This document shows, one piece after another, positions 23,639-32,200 of a stretch of 36,567 nucleotides of DNA (position 1 is its first letter; the number at the start of each line of letters is the position of its first letter). The position numbers were made by a program, and so were the translations under genes. The notes under the pieces are model-generated. The model was not told the origin of the DNA. It saw only the letters and a program-made list of their open reading frames with translations, and did not search any database. Source of the stretch: a virus; the IMG/VR virus record IMGVR_UViG_3300005265_000067, positions 1 to 36,567 of that record; one strand, given 5' to 3'.

Positions 23639-23811
23639 ATACCGAGTTTTTTCTTTGAATACTCCGCATCATCGGATGCTATCATTTGTCGCATTTTATT
23701 TACTGCAACCTTTCCTATATATCCTCGTTTGCTGTTGTCTGCATAGGTTATTAACAAGCTTCTTCCTTTGCCGTTGTATCTTATTGCTTTTATTTTCTTT
23801 TTTAGAAACAT
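23635..23811 (-). CDS. Unknown very small basic protein
   Basis: 58 residues from ATG at 23811 (MFLKKKIKAI). An in-frame TTG at 23829 is possible but less likely, because the purine block GGGGGAGG lies 9 bases ahead of the ATG, one of few good Shine-Dalgarno sequences in this window. The protein is a basic beta-type domain ('IRYNGKGRSLLITYADNSKR'), perhaps nucleic-acid binding. It overlaps the end of the upstream gene by 10 bases. Confidence 0.55.
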   Translation of the reverse strand: MFLKKKIKAIRYNGKGRSLLITYADNSKRGYIGKVAVNKMRQMIASDDAEYSKKKLGI

Positions 23812-24119
23812 AACATTAGCCTCCCCCAAAAACTTCTTCGTTTTGTTTTTGTTTGTTTTATAATCTTGGAAGCAAACCGGTTATAACTCCATTTGGCTCT
23901 CTCCATCGCTACCTTTCTATTATTTCTAGTACTGTAATATATATAGAACAGCATAAATAATGTTAAGGCAAGCTCTTTGTTTTTTACGTCTTCTTTTCCT
24001 TTTATTGCTTCCAACGGCTGATTGGAGATTTCCTCATCGTCAATTAATTTCGTGTAAAAATCAACCATAATATTGTAATCTTTTTGCTCTTTACTCTGTT
24101 CGTGTTCCTGTAGTGTCAT
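23802..24119 (-). CDS. Unknown small helical protein
   Basis: 105 residues, acidic N-terminal half and basic C-terminal half ('AMERAKWSYNRFASKIIKQT', ends RRSFWGRLMLCF). A hydrophobic stretch 'LALTLFMLFYIYYST' (about residues 50-64) is short for a membrane helix but could be one. Co-transcribed with the replication genes. No family recognised. Confidence 0.55.
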   Translation of the reverse strand: MTLQEHEQSKEQKDYNIMVDFYTKLIDDEEISNQPLEAIKGKEDVKNKELALTLFMLFYIYYSTRNNRKVAMERAKWSYNRFASKIIKQTKTKRRSFWGRLMLCF

Positions 24120-24144
24120 TTGTTTTTTTTTTGTATGTAAAAAA

Positions 24145-24468
24145 TTATTTTAAGTTTTTATTGCTTAGTAATTCCAAGCAAATTTTCGCTTTGTTTATCT
24201 CATCTTTGTAAAAAAAAAATTTATCACCATTGTTATTTGCCCAAGAATAAGGTTTTAACTTTATCAAGTTCGTTTTATCACGTATTGAAATAGTTAAATA
24301 ACTAAGAGAATCTAAGACATTAATACTAACACTAGCATAGACAGATTCTCTTCTTTTGGCAAGAGTAAATCCTCTTCTTAAAATCTTAAAACAAAGACTG
24401 TCAAATTCTTGTTTTAACTTTTTAAGTTCTGCCTTTTCTTTTTCATAATATTCTAATAATTGTTCCAT
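24145..24468 (-). CDS. Unknown small protein with N-terminal coiled coil
   Basis: 107 residues. Residues 1-26 ('LLEYYEKEKAELKKLKQEFD') are a coiled-coil helix, followed by a beta-rich domain ('VYASVSINVLDSLSYLTISI') and a final helix. No family recognised. A short triple AATTCGT repeat lies at 24481-24501 just upstream in the intergenic gap. Confidence 0.55.
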   Translation of the reverse strand: MEQLLEYYEKEKAELKKLKQEFDSLCFKILRRGFTLAKRRESVYASVSINVLDSLSYLTISIRDKTNLIKLKPYSWANNNGDKFFFYKDEINKAKICLELLSNKNLK

Positions 24469-24503
24469 TATATCATTTAAAATTCGTAATTCGTAATTCG
24501 TAA

Positions 24504-25598
24504 TTATTTCCTATAAACTTTGTTTATCATTTCCTCTACTTTGTTCTTGGCTTCCCATTCAGAAAATTTCTCTTTATAAAAACTAGCACGAACCATATCC
24601 CTACGCCAAGTGCCTATTTGCTTATTATTAGATTTTAAATAGGCATCAATAAGCAAATCAACCTCACCATCGCTGTATACTCTTCGAGAAACAGTACTAA
24701 CTTGTTTTTTTTGGTTAGTAGAAATAATAGGAACAGAGTCATTATACTCTAGGAAGTCTTCTTTTGTGATAAGAGGTTCTGAATTAAAATTATAAAAAAA
24801 TAAGTAATACATAAAAGCTGCTGTGCAGAGAAAAAAAACTATTGTTACAAACCTTGATATTATTGTACTGACTATTCTTTTTTTTGTCGTCGTCTTTGCA
24901 ACAGTTTCTATTCTTTTCTTCTCTTGAGCATTTAATCGAGAGGCAGACCTAATTTTTTCTTTTTGTGATTTTACTATACTTGTTTCTACGTTATCAATCA
25001 TTTTTTCAAGAATCAATTTTTTATTATTTTTGTTTGGATCCCTAATTAACTGAATATACGTCTTGTATATATTGTGTGTATTTTTTATTGATTTTGCTGA
25101 TACACCAAAAGCTAATTTTTGAAGAATTAATTGCTCGAAGAAAAAAGCTGTTGATTTTAAATCGGCATCATCAATAGTACCGCTGATAATATCTTCCTGC
25201 CGCCGACTGTTAAACACAATTTGCCAACTATCTTCGCCTTTCTCCAAAAAGTCAGACGGTTTAGCTGACGGTTGTATAGCGCTATCAGAACGTACACCGA
25301 GAGGTTCTATATTGGTATCTAAAAGGTTTTCTAAACGTCTTTCAACCGTCTTTTTAAGGTTTTTGAACGGTATTGCTTGTGTTTTTTCATTTATCAGAAC
25401 AAATTCATCTTCCTTTCCAAAATCAAATGTTCGGGTTTCATCATTAAGTTTCTGATACATTAATTTATTGTCTACGTATGAAACGAAAACCAGCTCATTA
25501 CTTTTTTTTATTAGACCTACTTCTTTTTTGTATGATTTTGTAAGCATCTCTAACATTTGTCTAATCATTGCTGTATTTTGAGTAGTATCTATTGTCAT
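24504..25598 (-). CDS. Unknown membrane protein with large soluble domains
   Basis: 364 residues from ATG at 25598. The N-terminal about 245 residues are soluble and charged; one membrane helix lies at about 248-269 ('FVTIVFFLCTAAFMYYLFFY'), preceded by a Lys/Arg-rich stretch, so the N-terminal domain should be cytoplasmic and the C-terminal 95 residues periplasmic. No catalytic motif is recognised. The gene follows the amidase by 10 bases, so it might assist lysis, but its topology is not that of a holin. Confidence 0.6.
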   Translation of the reverse strand: MTIDTTQNTAMIRQMLEMLTKSYKKEVGLIKKSNELVFVSYVDNKLMYQKLNDETRTFDFGKEDEFVLINEKTQAIPFKNLKKTVERRLENLLDTNIEPLGVRSDSAIQPSAKPSDFLEKGEDSWQIVFNSRRQEDIISGTIDDADLKSTAFFFEQLILQKLAFGVSAKSIKNTHNIYKTYIQLIRDPNKNNKKLILEKMIDNVETSIVKSQKEKIRSASRLNAQEKKRIETVAKTTTKKRIVSTIISRFVTIVFFLCTAAFMYYLFFYNFNSEPLITKEDFLEYNDSVPIISTNQKKQVSTVSRRVYSDGEVDLLIDAYLKSNNKQIGTWRRDMVRASFYKEKFSEWEAKNKVEEMINKVYRK

Positions 25599-25608
25599 AA
25601 TTTTATTT

Positions 25609-26244
25609 TTAAAATTTGTTTCGTAAAATGTGAAAATTATTAACTGTCTTTTTCAACTCCTCTACATTTATATTCTTTCCCGGACAGTTTGTGTTTCTAG
25701 CGTCTCTGTGTCCAATGATTATTGCATTTGGATATTTCCTTTTTAACAATATCAAGGTTCGTATCAATGAATTATACTGTTTTGAGCTTAAATATTCTTT
25801 GTCAAAATTTCCCTGTAAACATAAAGAAATAGAAGAACTGTTAATCCCTTTGCAGTGATAAGTCAGCTCATTGTCTTCGTGTAATTGATATAACTTGCCA
25901 GCTTTAGTTACATAATAATGGTAAGCAAAAGTCCCATATTTCGGTAAATGTGATTTGTATATTTCAAATATCGGAACATGATTAAAACTATTATCATGTA
26001 TAGCATCATGATGAATTACTATAAATTTCGTCTCTTTTCGATACATATTAGTATTACTAATTATATCTCTTATTTCATTTACTTTAATTTTAACGGCAAG
26101 CCGGTTAATAATATCAAACTTCGAAAGGTTGGAATGCTTGCCGTTAGTCTTCATATTTAAAAATGAAATAAAAAATATTGCAGAGATTAGAATCAAAGTA
26201 AACTTGATATAAAATCTATTAGTTCTCCCGTGTACAGTTTCCAT
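25609..26244 (-). CDS. N-acetylmuramoyl-L-alanine amidase (endolysin), membrane-anchored
   Basis: 211 residues. Amidase_2 features: 'FIVIHHDA' (zinc ligand His78 region), 'YHYYVTKAGKLYQLHEDNEL' (about 108-127), 'ISLCLQGNFD' (139-148) and 'IIGHRDARNTNCPGKNI' (His179, Cys187). It cleaves the bond between N-acetylmuramate and L-alanine in peptidoglycan. Residues 12-30 are a hydrophobic helix after a basic start, making a signal anchor; it might be exported through Sec and released, like signal-arrest-release endolysins. It overlaps the upstream membrane gene by 52 bases. Confidence 0.88.
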   Translation of the reverse strand: METVHGRTNRFYIKFTLILISAIFFISFLNMKTNGKHSNLSKFDIINRLAVKIKVNEIRDIISNTNMYRKETKFIVIHHDAIHDNSFNHVPIFEIYKSHLPKYGTFAYHYYVTKAGKLYQLHEDNELTYHCKGINSSSISLCLQGNFDKEYLSSKQYNSLIRTLILLKRKYPNAIIIGHRDARNTNCPGKNINVEELKKTVNNFHILRNKF

Positions 26245-26627
26245 ATTGGTAAATAAAAAACAAGTGAAAGTATTATTAAAACAAGTGAAAGTATTACTGC
26301 TATTTTACGTATCCATTTTGTTACTCCTTCTATAATTGCTGCAAATATTTTTTTTATTAGACTCTTCAAAATATTAAATATCCATTTAGATAAGTGCCAA
26401 ATAATATAAATAGAACCGCTTGTTAGTATATCAAATACTATCGATGGAAGAATGGCAAACGGAATTTTTAGAAAATCGAAAAAACCAGTCAAAAAAGAAC
26501 CAGCATTAAGTATTTTTATTGTTATTGATTTCTTCGTCAATCCGAACCATTCCAATTTGTAATCTGCCGAGAATATTTCTACCGGTTCTTTTTTTGGCAC
26601 ATCTTTGTAATACATACTGTTATCCAT
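26193..26627 (-). CDS. Membrane protein, holin-like candidate
   Basis: 144 residues from ATG at 26627 (a TTG at 26636 is the other option). Hydrophobic helices lie at about residues 55-77 and 107-127, with an amphipathic stretch 'FNILKSLIKKIFAAIIEG' between. The last helix contains a duplicated 7-residue unit (ILSLVL/IILSLVF) encoded by a 21-bp tandem repeat at about 26257-26298. Place (between a spanin-like gene and the amidase) suggests a role in permeabilising the membrane. Confidence 0.6.
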   Translation of the reverse strand: MDNSMYYKDVPKKEPVEIFSADYKLEWFGLTKKSITIKILNAGSFLTGFFDFLKIPFAILPSIVFDILTSGSIYIIWHLSKWIFNILKSLIKKIFAAIIEGVTKWIRKIAVILSLVLIILSLVFYLPIWKLYTGELIDFISSLL

Positions 26628-26628
26628 A

Positions 26629-26961
26629 TCATTCAAAAAATTTTATTAAGTTATCAATATATCCACCCCCCTGTTTGCTTGGGTTACTAATGTGTTCGTA
26701 AATAACTTGTTGACCTTTTTTTATACTGTCCTGATTCGCTGTCATCACCGCCATATCTTTTCTAAAAAGGTCTTGGTTCGTTTTCATTGTATCCTGATTC
26801 AGCTGCAATACTTCTTGAGACTTTTTTAAGCTATCAAGTTCTTTTCTTAACTCCTCGTGTGTAGCTTCGAATTGCTCTACTGAAACTCCAGCTTTAAAAT
26901 ATGAAGTATAAACAAAGTAACCAGCCGTAACGAGTAGTAAAACTCCTGCGATTATTTTCAT
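26629..26961 (-). CDS. Spanin-like or lysis accessory protein
   Basis: 110 residues: an N-terminal membrane helix (about 3-22), then a long coiled coil (about 27-85) with repeats of 'NQDTMKTNQD', 'NQDSIKKGQQ', and a Gly-rich tail. An anchored coiled coil facing the periplasm is the layout of inner-membrane spanins. Start ATG overlaps the stop of the 40-residue upstream gene (ATGA), and its end is 2 bases before the holin-like gene. Confidence 0.6.
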   Translation of the reverse strand: MKIIAGVLLLVTAGYFVYTSYFKAGVSVEQFEATHEELRKELDSLKKSQEVLQLNQDTMKTNQDLFRKDMAVMTANQDSIKKGQQVIYEHISNPSKQGGGYIDNLIKFFE

Positions 26962-27080
26962 AAAAATTTTATTATTAGATAATAAATTAACATCATTATT
27001 GACATCATTACATAAGCAAATACCTTGCGTTTCCTATCCATAATATCCTCCTCACTATTTTTTTTTCTTTCTTTTTCCAT
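26958..27080 (-). CDS. 40-residue single-pass membrane protein
   Basis: ATG at 27080, TGA at 26960-26958 overlapping the next start. The protein starts MEKERKKNSE, strongly charged, and ends in one membrane helix 'VFAYVMMSIMMLIYYLIIKF'. Small single-pass proteins in lysis cassettes are often pinholin- or antiholin-like; that is an inference from place. Confidence 0.55.
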   Translation of the reverse strand: MEKERKKNSEEDIMDRKRKVFAYVMMSIMMLIYYLIIKFL

Positions 27081-27090
27081 TTTATTTCGT

Positions 27091-27264
27091 TTATAAAAAT
27101 GAGTATATCATTATTCCAACTCCAATTAGCACTACTCCTCCAGCCATCATTTTTTTTATTTTTTTACTCACATATTCATCCCAGTGTTCCTGACACAACA
27201 TATTCACGCCGTTCCAGTATGCGGGACTCACGCCGCACTTGTCGCATTTTTTGTCTTTAGCCAT
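27091..27264 (-). CDS. 57-residue zinc-ribbon membrane protein
   Basis: ATG at 27264, TAA at 27093-27091. The N-terminus has CDKCG (Cys7, Cys10) and 'MLCQEHW' (Cys24, His27), which could bind one zinc ion. A C-terminal membrane helix follows ('GGVVLIGVGIMIYSF'). The gene overlaps the preceding gene by 37 bases. No function known. Confidence 0.55.
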   Translation of the reverse strand: MAKDKKCDKCGVSPAYWNGVNMLCQEHWDEYVSKKIKKMMAGGVVLIGVGIMIYSFL

Positions 27265-27641
27265 ATTTTTATCCTTTTATTATTTATTATTATTTGATTT
27301 AGTTTATTTTTTACTATTCTTTTATTGTCTATTATATTTTCTAATTCTGCTCTAAGTTTTTCTTCCTTTTTTTGTAAATGTAAAATAAGAGCATTGCTCA
27401 TTATTTCAATTATTACTTCTCTTCCTATTTTTGGTATCCTATCCGGATATAAGAAATAACTTTTTAATACATGCTTCGTTTTTTTAGGAACAAGAAGCTT
27501 GTTAACCTCATTGTATAAAGGCTGACGCTCATTAATACCACGGTGCGAGGTTAACGAATTAAAAAAAGCAGGATCTAAAATTAAATTAGAATAATTATTT
27601 AACGCTTTTGGTTTTGCGTAATTTTTTTTATCTTTGTCCAT
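27228..27641 (-). CDS. Unknown first gene of the leftward early/lysis operon
   Basis: 137 residues starting MDKDKKNYAK, basic, with a C-terminal coiled-coil helix ('LHLQKKEEKLRAELENIIDN'). It lies directly behind the best promoter in the window (27672-27704), and divergently from the HTH gene at 27760. No family recognised. As the first gene it may be an early regulator, but that is a guess. Confidence 0.55.
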   Translation of the reverse strand: MDKDKKNYAKPKALNNYSNLILDPAFFNSLTSHRGINERQPLYNEVNKLLVPKKTKHVLKSYFLYPDRIPKIGREVIIEIMSNALILHLQKKEEKLRAELENIIDNKRIVKNKLNQIIINNKRIKIWLKTKNATSAA

Positions 27642-27671
27642 TCGTTTGTATTTTTACGTATAAATATTATG

Positions 27672-27704
27672 CAAATATAAGAAATAATGTAAATAAGTTC
27701 CAAA
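27672..27704 (-). promoter_or_regulatory. Strong Bacteroidota promoter for the leftward operon
   Basis: On the minus strand TTTG (27704-27701), 21 bases, TATATTTG (27679-27672), a full consensus -7 element. The start of transcription would fall near 27665, about 24 bases before the ATG at 27641. The opposite HTH gene begins 56 bases on the other side, so that regulator may act here. Confidence 0.7.
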
Positions 27705-27759
27705 CTTTATTACAAATAATTTACAATAAAATGTTAATCTATAATCAATCTAAATAATA

Positions 27760-28218
27760 ATGACTGTAATTGAGAACATTAAGGAAAAAATGGTTGAAAA
27801 GCGGTATAAAGCAAAACATCTCGCAATAGGGATAGGAATGACTGATAATGGAATTAGTAATTTATTTAAAAGAGGAGATATGAAATTATCAATATTAAAA
27901 AAAATTGCAGTCTTTCTTGAAACTCCAATTTCTTATTTTATTGAAACAGGAGACGATGCCACCTACAATCAGTATAAGAACAATAATATTATCATCCTAT
28001 CAGAAAATGTAGGTTTAAAAGAAAAAATTAAAGATTATAAAAAAGAGGTAAGAGACTTAAAAGAAAAAATTAAACTACTTGAGGAGAATAATATTCTTAA
28101 AGAAGAACTTAAAAAATATAAACAACAGGATTATCCCAAAAATGGAACATCTTATAAATTAGTAAGTAATAAAATAAGTAAACCAGAAGAGCCATATATA
28201 AGTATGCTGGTTCATTAA
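27760..28218 (+). CDS. Cro/CI-type HTH regulator with coiled coil (1)
   Basis: 152 residues. Residues 3-62 are an XRE-type HTH: 'YKAKHLAIGIGMTDNGISNL' then 'LSILKKIAVFLETPISYF', the usual fifth helix and hydrophobic end. A linker is followed by a coiled coil (about 87-125, 'KEKIKDYKKEVRDLKEKIKL') that would dimerise. It is divergent from the leftward operon (118-bp gap) and lies upstream of a paired operator and a second regulator of the same architecture. Probably a repressor of the early/lysogeny switch. Confidence 0.8.
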   Translation: MTVIENIKEKMVEKRYKAKHLAIGIGMTDNGISNLFKRGDMKLSILKKIAVFLETPISYFIETGDDATYNQYKNNNIIILSENVGLKEKIKDYKKEVRDLKEKIKLLEENNILKEELKKYKQQDYPKNGTSYKLVSNKISKPEEPYISMLVH

Positions 28219-28228
28219 TTTCTTTATC

Positions 28229-28276
28229 TTAAAGTAATACTTTAATGTAAAAATATTGCTTAAAGTAATACTTTAA
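28229..28276. promoter_or_regulatory. Paired 17-bp palindromic operators
   Basis: TTAAAGTAATACTTTAA occurs at 28229-28245 and again at 28260-28276. Each is a perfect inverted repeat (TTAAAGTA, A, TACTTTAA). Centres are 31 bp apart, three helical turns, so two dimers can bind on one face. The TACTTTAA half also resembles a -7 element. It lies between the two HTH genes and most probably controls the second one (start 28358). Confidence 0.8.
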
Positions 28277-28357
28277 TTATCTAAATTTTTTTACATAATA
28301 ATTAAAGATTTCTCTTAATTTACTCAACGTTATCTTTAAAATAATTAAATTTTTTTT

Positions 28358-28897
28358 ATGCTTGCAGGTATAGTATTAAAAATCAAGAAATTACAAGCGG
28401 CGAGAAGAATGTCTGTTAAAGATATTTCTTTAATATTAAAAGTAACTCCTCAGACTATTTACGATTATTATTCAGGGAAGTCTAATATTTCAATAAATAA
28501 TTTAAGTAAGTTTGCTGATATTTTTGATGTTCCTATTGTATTTTTTTTTGAAGATATTGATTATGTTCGCAGTCATTCAGTTGTCAGAGTTGAGAATGAA
28601 TCATTAAAAGAGCTGGTTAAAAATTATCAAAAAGAAATATATTATTTAAAGAAGATAAATAAATTATTAGAGTATAAAAACGGCACTTTATCTAATTTAT
28701 CTGAGAAGGAAGAGATTAAAACTCATGTTTCTTCTTTTAAATTAAAAAAGAAGAAGCCTGAGTTTAGAAATGGCACTTTATCTAATTTAGAAAAGATTAA
28801 AGAAATACTAAAAAAAGGTTCTTCTTCTAATTTTACAAAAAAAAAAAATAAAATAAGCTCGTTTAGGCTTTCTTTTATTCAGCTTAAATTATTTTAA
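28358..28897 (+). CDS. Cro/CI-type HTH regulator with coiled coil (2)
   Basis: 179 residues. Residues 6-62 are an XRE-type HTH ('MSVKDISLILKVTPQTIYDY' and 'INNLSKFADIFDVPIVFFFE'). A coiled coil follows (about 75-105). The C-terminal 70 residues are basic and contain two copies of NGTLSNL and two Ser-Ser-Phe elements, which looks like a short internal repetition. It ends by overlapping the converging gene 28884-29252 by 14 bases. Likely the partner of the regulator at 27760. Confidence 0.8.
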   Translation: MLAGIVLKIKKLQAARRMSVKDISLILKVTPQTIYDYYSGKSNISINNLSKFADIFDVPIVFFFEDIDYVRSHSVVRVENESLKELVKNYQKEIYYLKKINKLLEYKNGTLSNLSEKEEIKTHVSSFKLKKKKPEFRNGTLSNLEKIKEILKKGSSSNFTKKKNKISSFRLSFIQLKLF

Positions 28898-29252
28898 TTG
28901 ATAGTGGGTTGTATTTAAAACATTTATTTTTATTTGTTTTATAAGCTTTGTTTTGTGCTATAAAATTAATTCTAAAAACTTTATCGAAATCAATTTTATC
29001 ATCCTTTCCTTTAATTTTGAAAAAAGCGGAAATAAAGACTTCTGTTTTTATTTCCACTTTAATAACAGCTATATCATCGATTCTTGGTGTCCAGAGGTTA
29101 TCTTTTTTATATTTTTGTCTAAATTGTTTATCTGCAATTCTGTATAATTTTCTTTTACTTCTGGACTTTAAAATATTAGAAAAATCATTTATATTTCTAA
29201 TAATTTTAGATTGTAGTTCTGCGTTTGGTTTTATGTTTCCTATAAATTCCAT
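28884..29252 (-). CDS. Unknown small protein after the tape measure gene
   Basis: 122 residues starting MEFIGNIKPN, basic. Begins 12 bases after the tape measure stop, so it is probably translated from the same transcript. No motif recognised. Its 3' end runs into the converging regulator gene with no terminator visible, so the two transcripts overlap. Confidence 0.55.
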   Translation of the reverse strand: MEFIGNIKPNAELQSKIIRNINDFSNILKSRSKRKLYRIADKQFRQKYKKDNLWTPRIDDIAVIKVEIKTEVFISAFFKIKGKDDKIDFDKVFRINFIAQNKAYKTNKNKCFKYNPLSIKII

Positions 29253-29264
29253 ATTATTTTTATT

Positions 29265-32200
29265 TTAAAAATTAGAATATCTTAATAAAAGTTCTTCGTC
29301 TGTATTTCTTTCGTCTATTTCACGTTGTGAAATAACAGCTTTCATATATTTCAATTTATCAATTGTATCTACCATTGTTATCATACATTTTTGCATTTTT
29401 ACGACTTCATTTGTTAGTTTTATCATTCCTTTTGTGTCCACTTGATTAACAACAGTATTATTATTAATATTATTATCAGCTTTGTTTGTTATTGTTTTTT
29501 TCATTCCTGAGAAATTAGCTTGTGCTGGTTGTCTTAGAAAGTTAGGTTTTTTACCTTCTTGTATTCTAGCTAGGTCGTCGGCAATTGGTCCTAGTTCTTT
29601 GTCTTCGACTATTTTATTAGATAATATAATTTCTTTACCTTTTTCGCCGACAATTGCTGTGTGTGGATGGTTTATTCTTCCTCCGTCTCCGTATTTTGGT
29701 ATTGGTTCTGAAGCGATTGTAGCAAGGTTAAGTGCTCCTATTATTCCTGCGGCAGCCATCAGGTATGGGTTTGGAAATACTTGAACAATATTTGCAGCTG
29801 TATTAATTACAGTTTCGAAGAGTCTGGCATTTCTATCTCTTTTTGCTTGTTCGTGTGCAATTTTTCTTCTTTTTTTGTCGAGGTTCTTGTCGAGACCAGC
29901 AATTTGTTCGTTGTGAGATTTTTCTGATATAAGTCCGTTTTTGAGTTGTCTATCTAATAGCTCTTTTTTTCTATTTATATTTTCTTCGTACTCGTCCATC
30001 GCTTTATTTTCTTCTGCTTTTTTCAAATTATTGTACGCTGTAGTTATATTGCTAAGTTCCTGTGCGATGCGAATAACCTTGTCTATTTTTTTTTTAATCT
30101 CGGCTACCTCTTTGTCCGATAAATTAAAAAAGATATTTTTGTCTTTATATTTTTCGTCTATTGCATCAAGTTCTACTTTTAATCTTCTTTTTAGTTCGAT
30201 AGTATCTGTTATATTTTCTTCGGCGAGTATAAGAAGCTTTTGATATTTTTCTTTTACAGAGTTTATTTCTTTTTCTTTTTCTGTTGATAAAAAATCTTTT
30301 ATTTCTTTTTTAACTCTGTCTCTTTGTTCTTGTTGAAGCTTAGTTATTTCTTCTTCTAATTTTTTTTCAATCTTTTTATAGTCTGTTCCATATTTTTTAG
30401 CTAGCTCTATAAATTTTTCATATTTAGCTTTTAATGCTGTTATTTCTTTTTCATTGTTTGTTTCATCGTCTGTCGTCAAGAATTTATTAATTTTTTCTCT
30501 TATTTTGTTTTGTTCTTCGAGATGTTTAACATTAATATTATTTTGTTCTTCTTTAAACTGTTTGTTAAGTTGTGTTTTTTGTTTATAAAATTTAGAAAGC
30601 AAATTTGTTTCTTTTTTATTAAGACCTCTTTTAGTTTTTTGTTTAGCTTCTAAGTCTTCAATTGCATCTTTATTAACTTCCATCATTTCTTCATAATGAA
30701 TTTTAGAAATTTCGAGTTCTTTTTCCCATTCTGTTTTTGCATCTAAACCAGCTTTTCGTCTAATTTGTTTAAGTTCATCTTGTAATTGTTTGTATTTAGC
30801 GAGCATTCCATTGTATAAATCATCGCTTGTGTTGTTTGTTGTTCCTGTTCTTTTTCCTGTTTTTGTTCCTGTTTCTGTTTTTGTTCCTGTTTCTGTTTTT
30901 GTTCCTGTTTCTGTTTCTGTTTCTGTTTCTCCGTATCCGGATCGTGCTTTTTGATCTTTTATTCCGTATTTTTTTCTAAGTTTATTATATGCTTTCAAAT
31001 GTCTTACTACTTCTAATTGTCGCGCTCCGTGACTTCCTTTAAGATTTTTCATTATTGTAAGGTGTTTATTTCTTAACAACATAAGTTCTTCGCTAAAAGT
31101 TTTTGTTCGTTCTGTGTTTATTTTGTCGTTTGTTTCTTTTTCATATCCCCATCGTGCTTTTTGATCTTTTATTCCGTATTTTTTTCTAAGTTTATTATAT
31201 GCTTTCAAATGTCTTACTACTTCTAATTGTCGCGCTCCATGATCTCCTTTAAGTTTTCTCATTGTTGTAAGGTGTATATTTCTTAACAACATAAGTTCTT
31301 CGCTAAAAGTTTTTGTTCGTTTTTTTTTGCTTTCTTTAAGATTTTCCGTTATTGTATTGTCTTTATTGCTTAACAAATTGATTTCATCGGTAGCCGCTGC
31401 TGTGTTTTTTTCTTCAATATATCCGCTGAACGCTGCATTCATTCTTTTTAATTCCTCATTTTTGTCCGCTTCAATTGATAGTATATCAGCGACATTCATC
31501 TCTAAACCCGCTTTACCTTTTCTCATAAAACCTTCATTGTCTTTTAGATATTTATCATAAAAATCGCCTATTGCTTTTTCTCCCTCTGGTGTAAAACTAT
31601 ACCCGTCTATTAATCCGGTGTTCATTTTTATTTTTTCTTTGTCTACTAATTTTAACAGTTCATTAAATTCATCCGCTACTACTCTTGTCAAAGAAGAGTT
31701 CTTTTTTGTAGCCATTTCTATGATATCAGATATTTCACTTGTTCTTTCTTTTATTGCTTCTTCTTTTATTTTATTCAGATTTTCATTTCTCATTTTGAGA
31801 GCAATATTTTTTGTCAATGCTTCATTTGCTAATTTTTGTGCATTTGTTATTTCACTTAGTGTTGACTTCTCGGTTAATAACTGTGGTAGGTATTTGCCGT
31901 ATTGTTTATTTATTTTTTTAATTACTTCTGTTCTTGCTTCTGTTCCTATTGTTGCTTTTTTTAAACTATCAAAAAGATTATTCATTGCATTTTTTTGTAT
32001 TGTAAGTTCTTCATTAAATTTTCTAACTGCTATGTTTGTAGCTTTTACTTTAGCCATAAAATTAGAATACAATATTTCTAAAACTGTAAATAATGAAATT
32101 AATAAACCAATTGGGTTTGCTCTCATACTCATATTTAGCATTTTTTGAGCCGCTGCGGCTCTTGTTGTATTGTTTGTTAGTTTTGCTTGTGCTAATGCTA

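Noticed and set aside
31618-32148. 176-codon plus-strand frame with apparent membrane helices
   Set aside because: It lies opposite the tape measure gene; hydrophobicity comes from complementing Lys/Glu/Asn codons.
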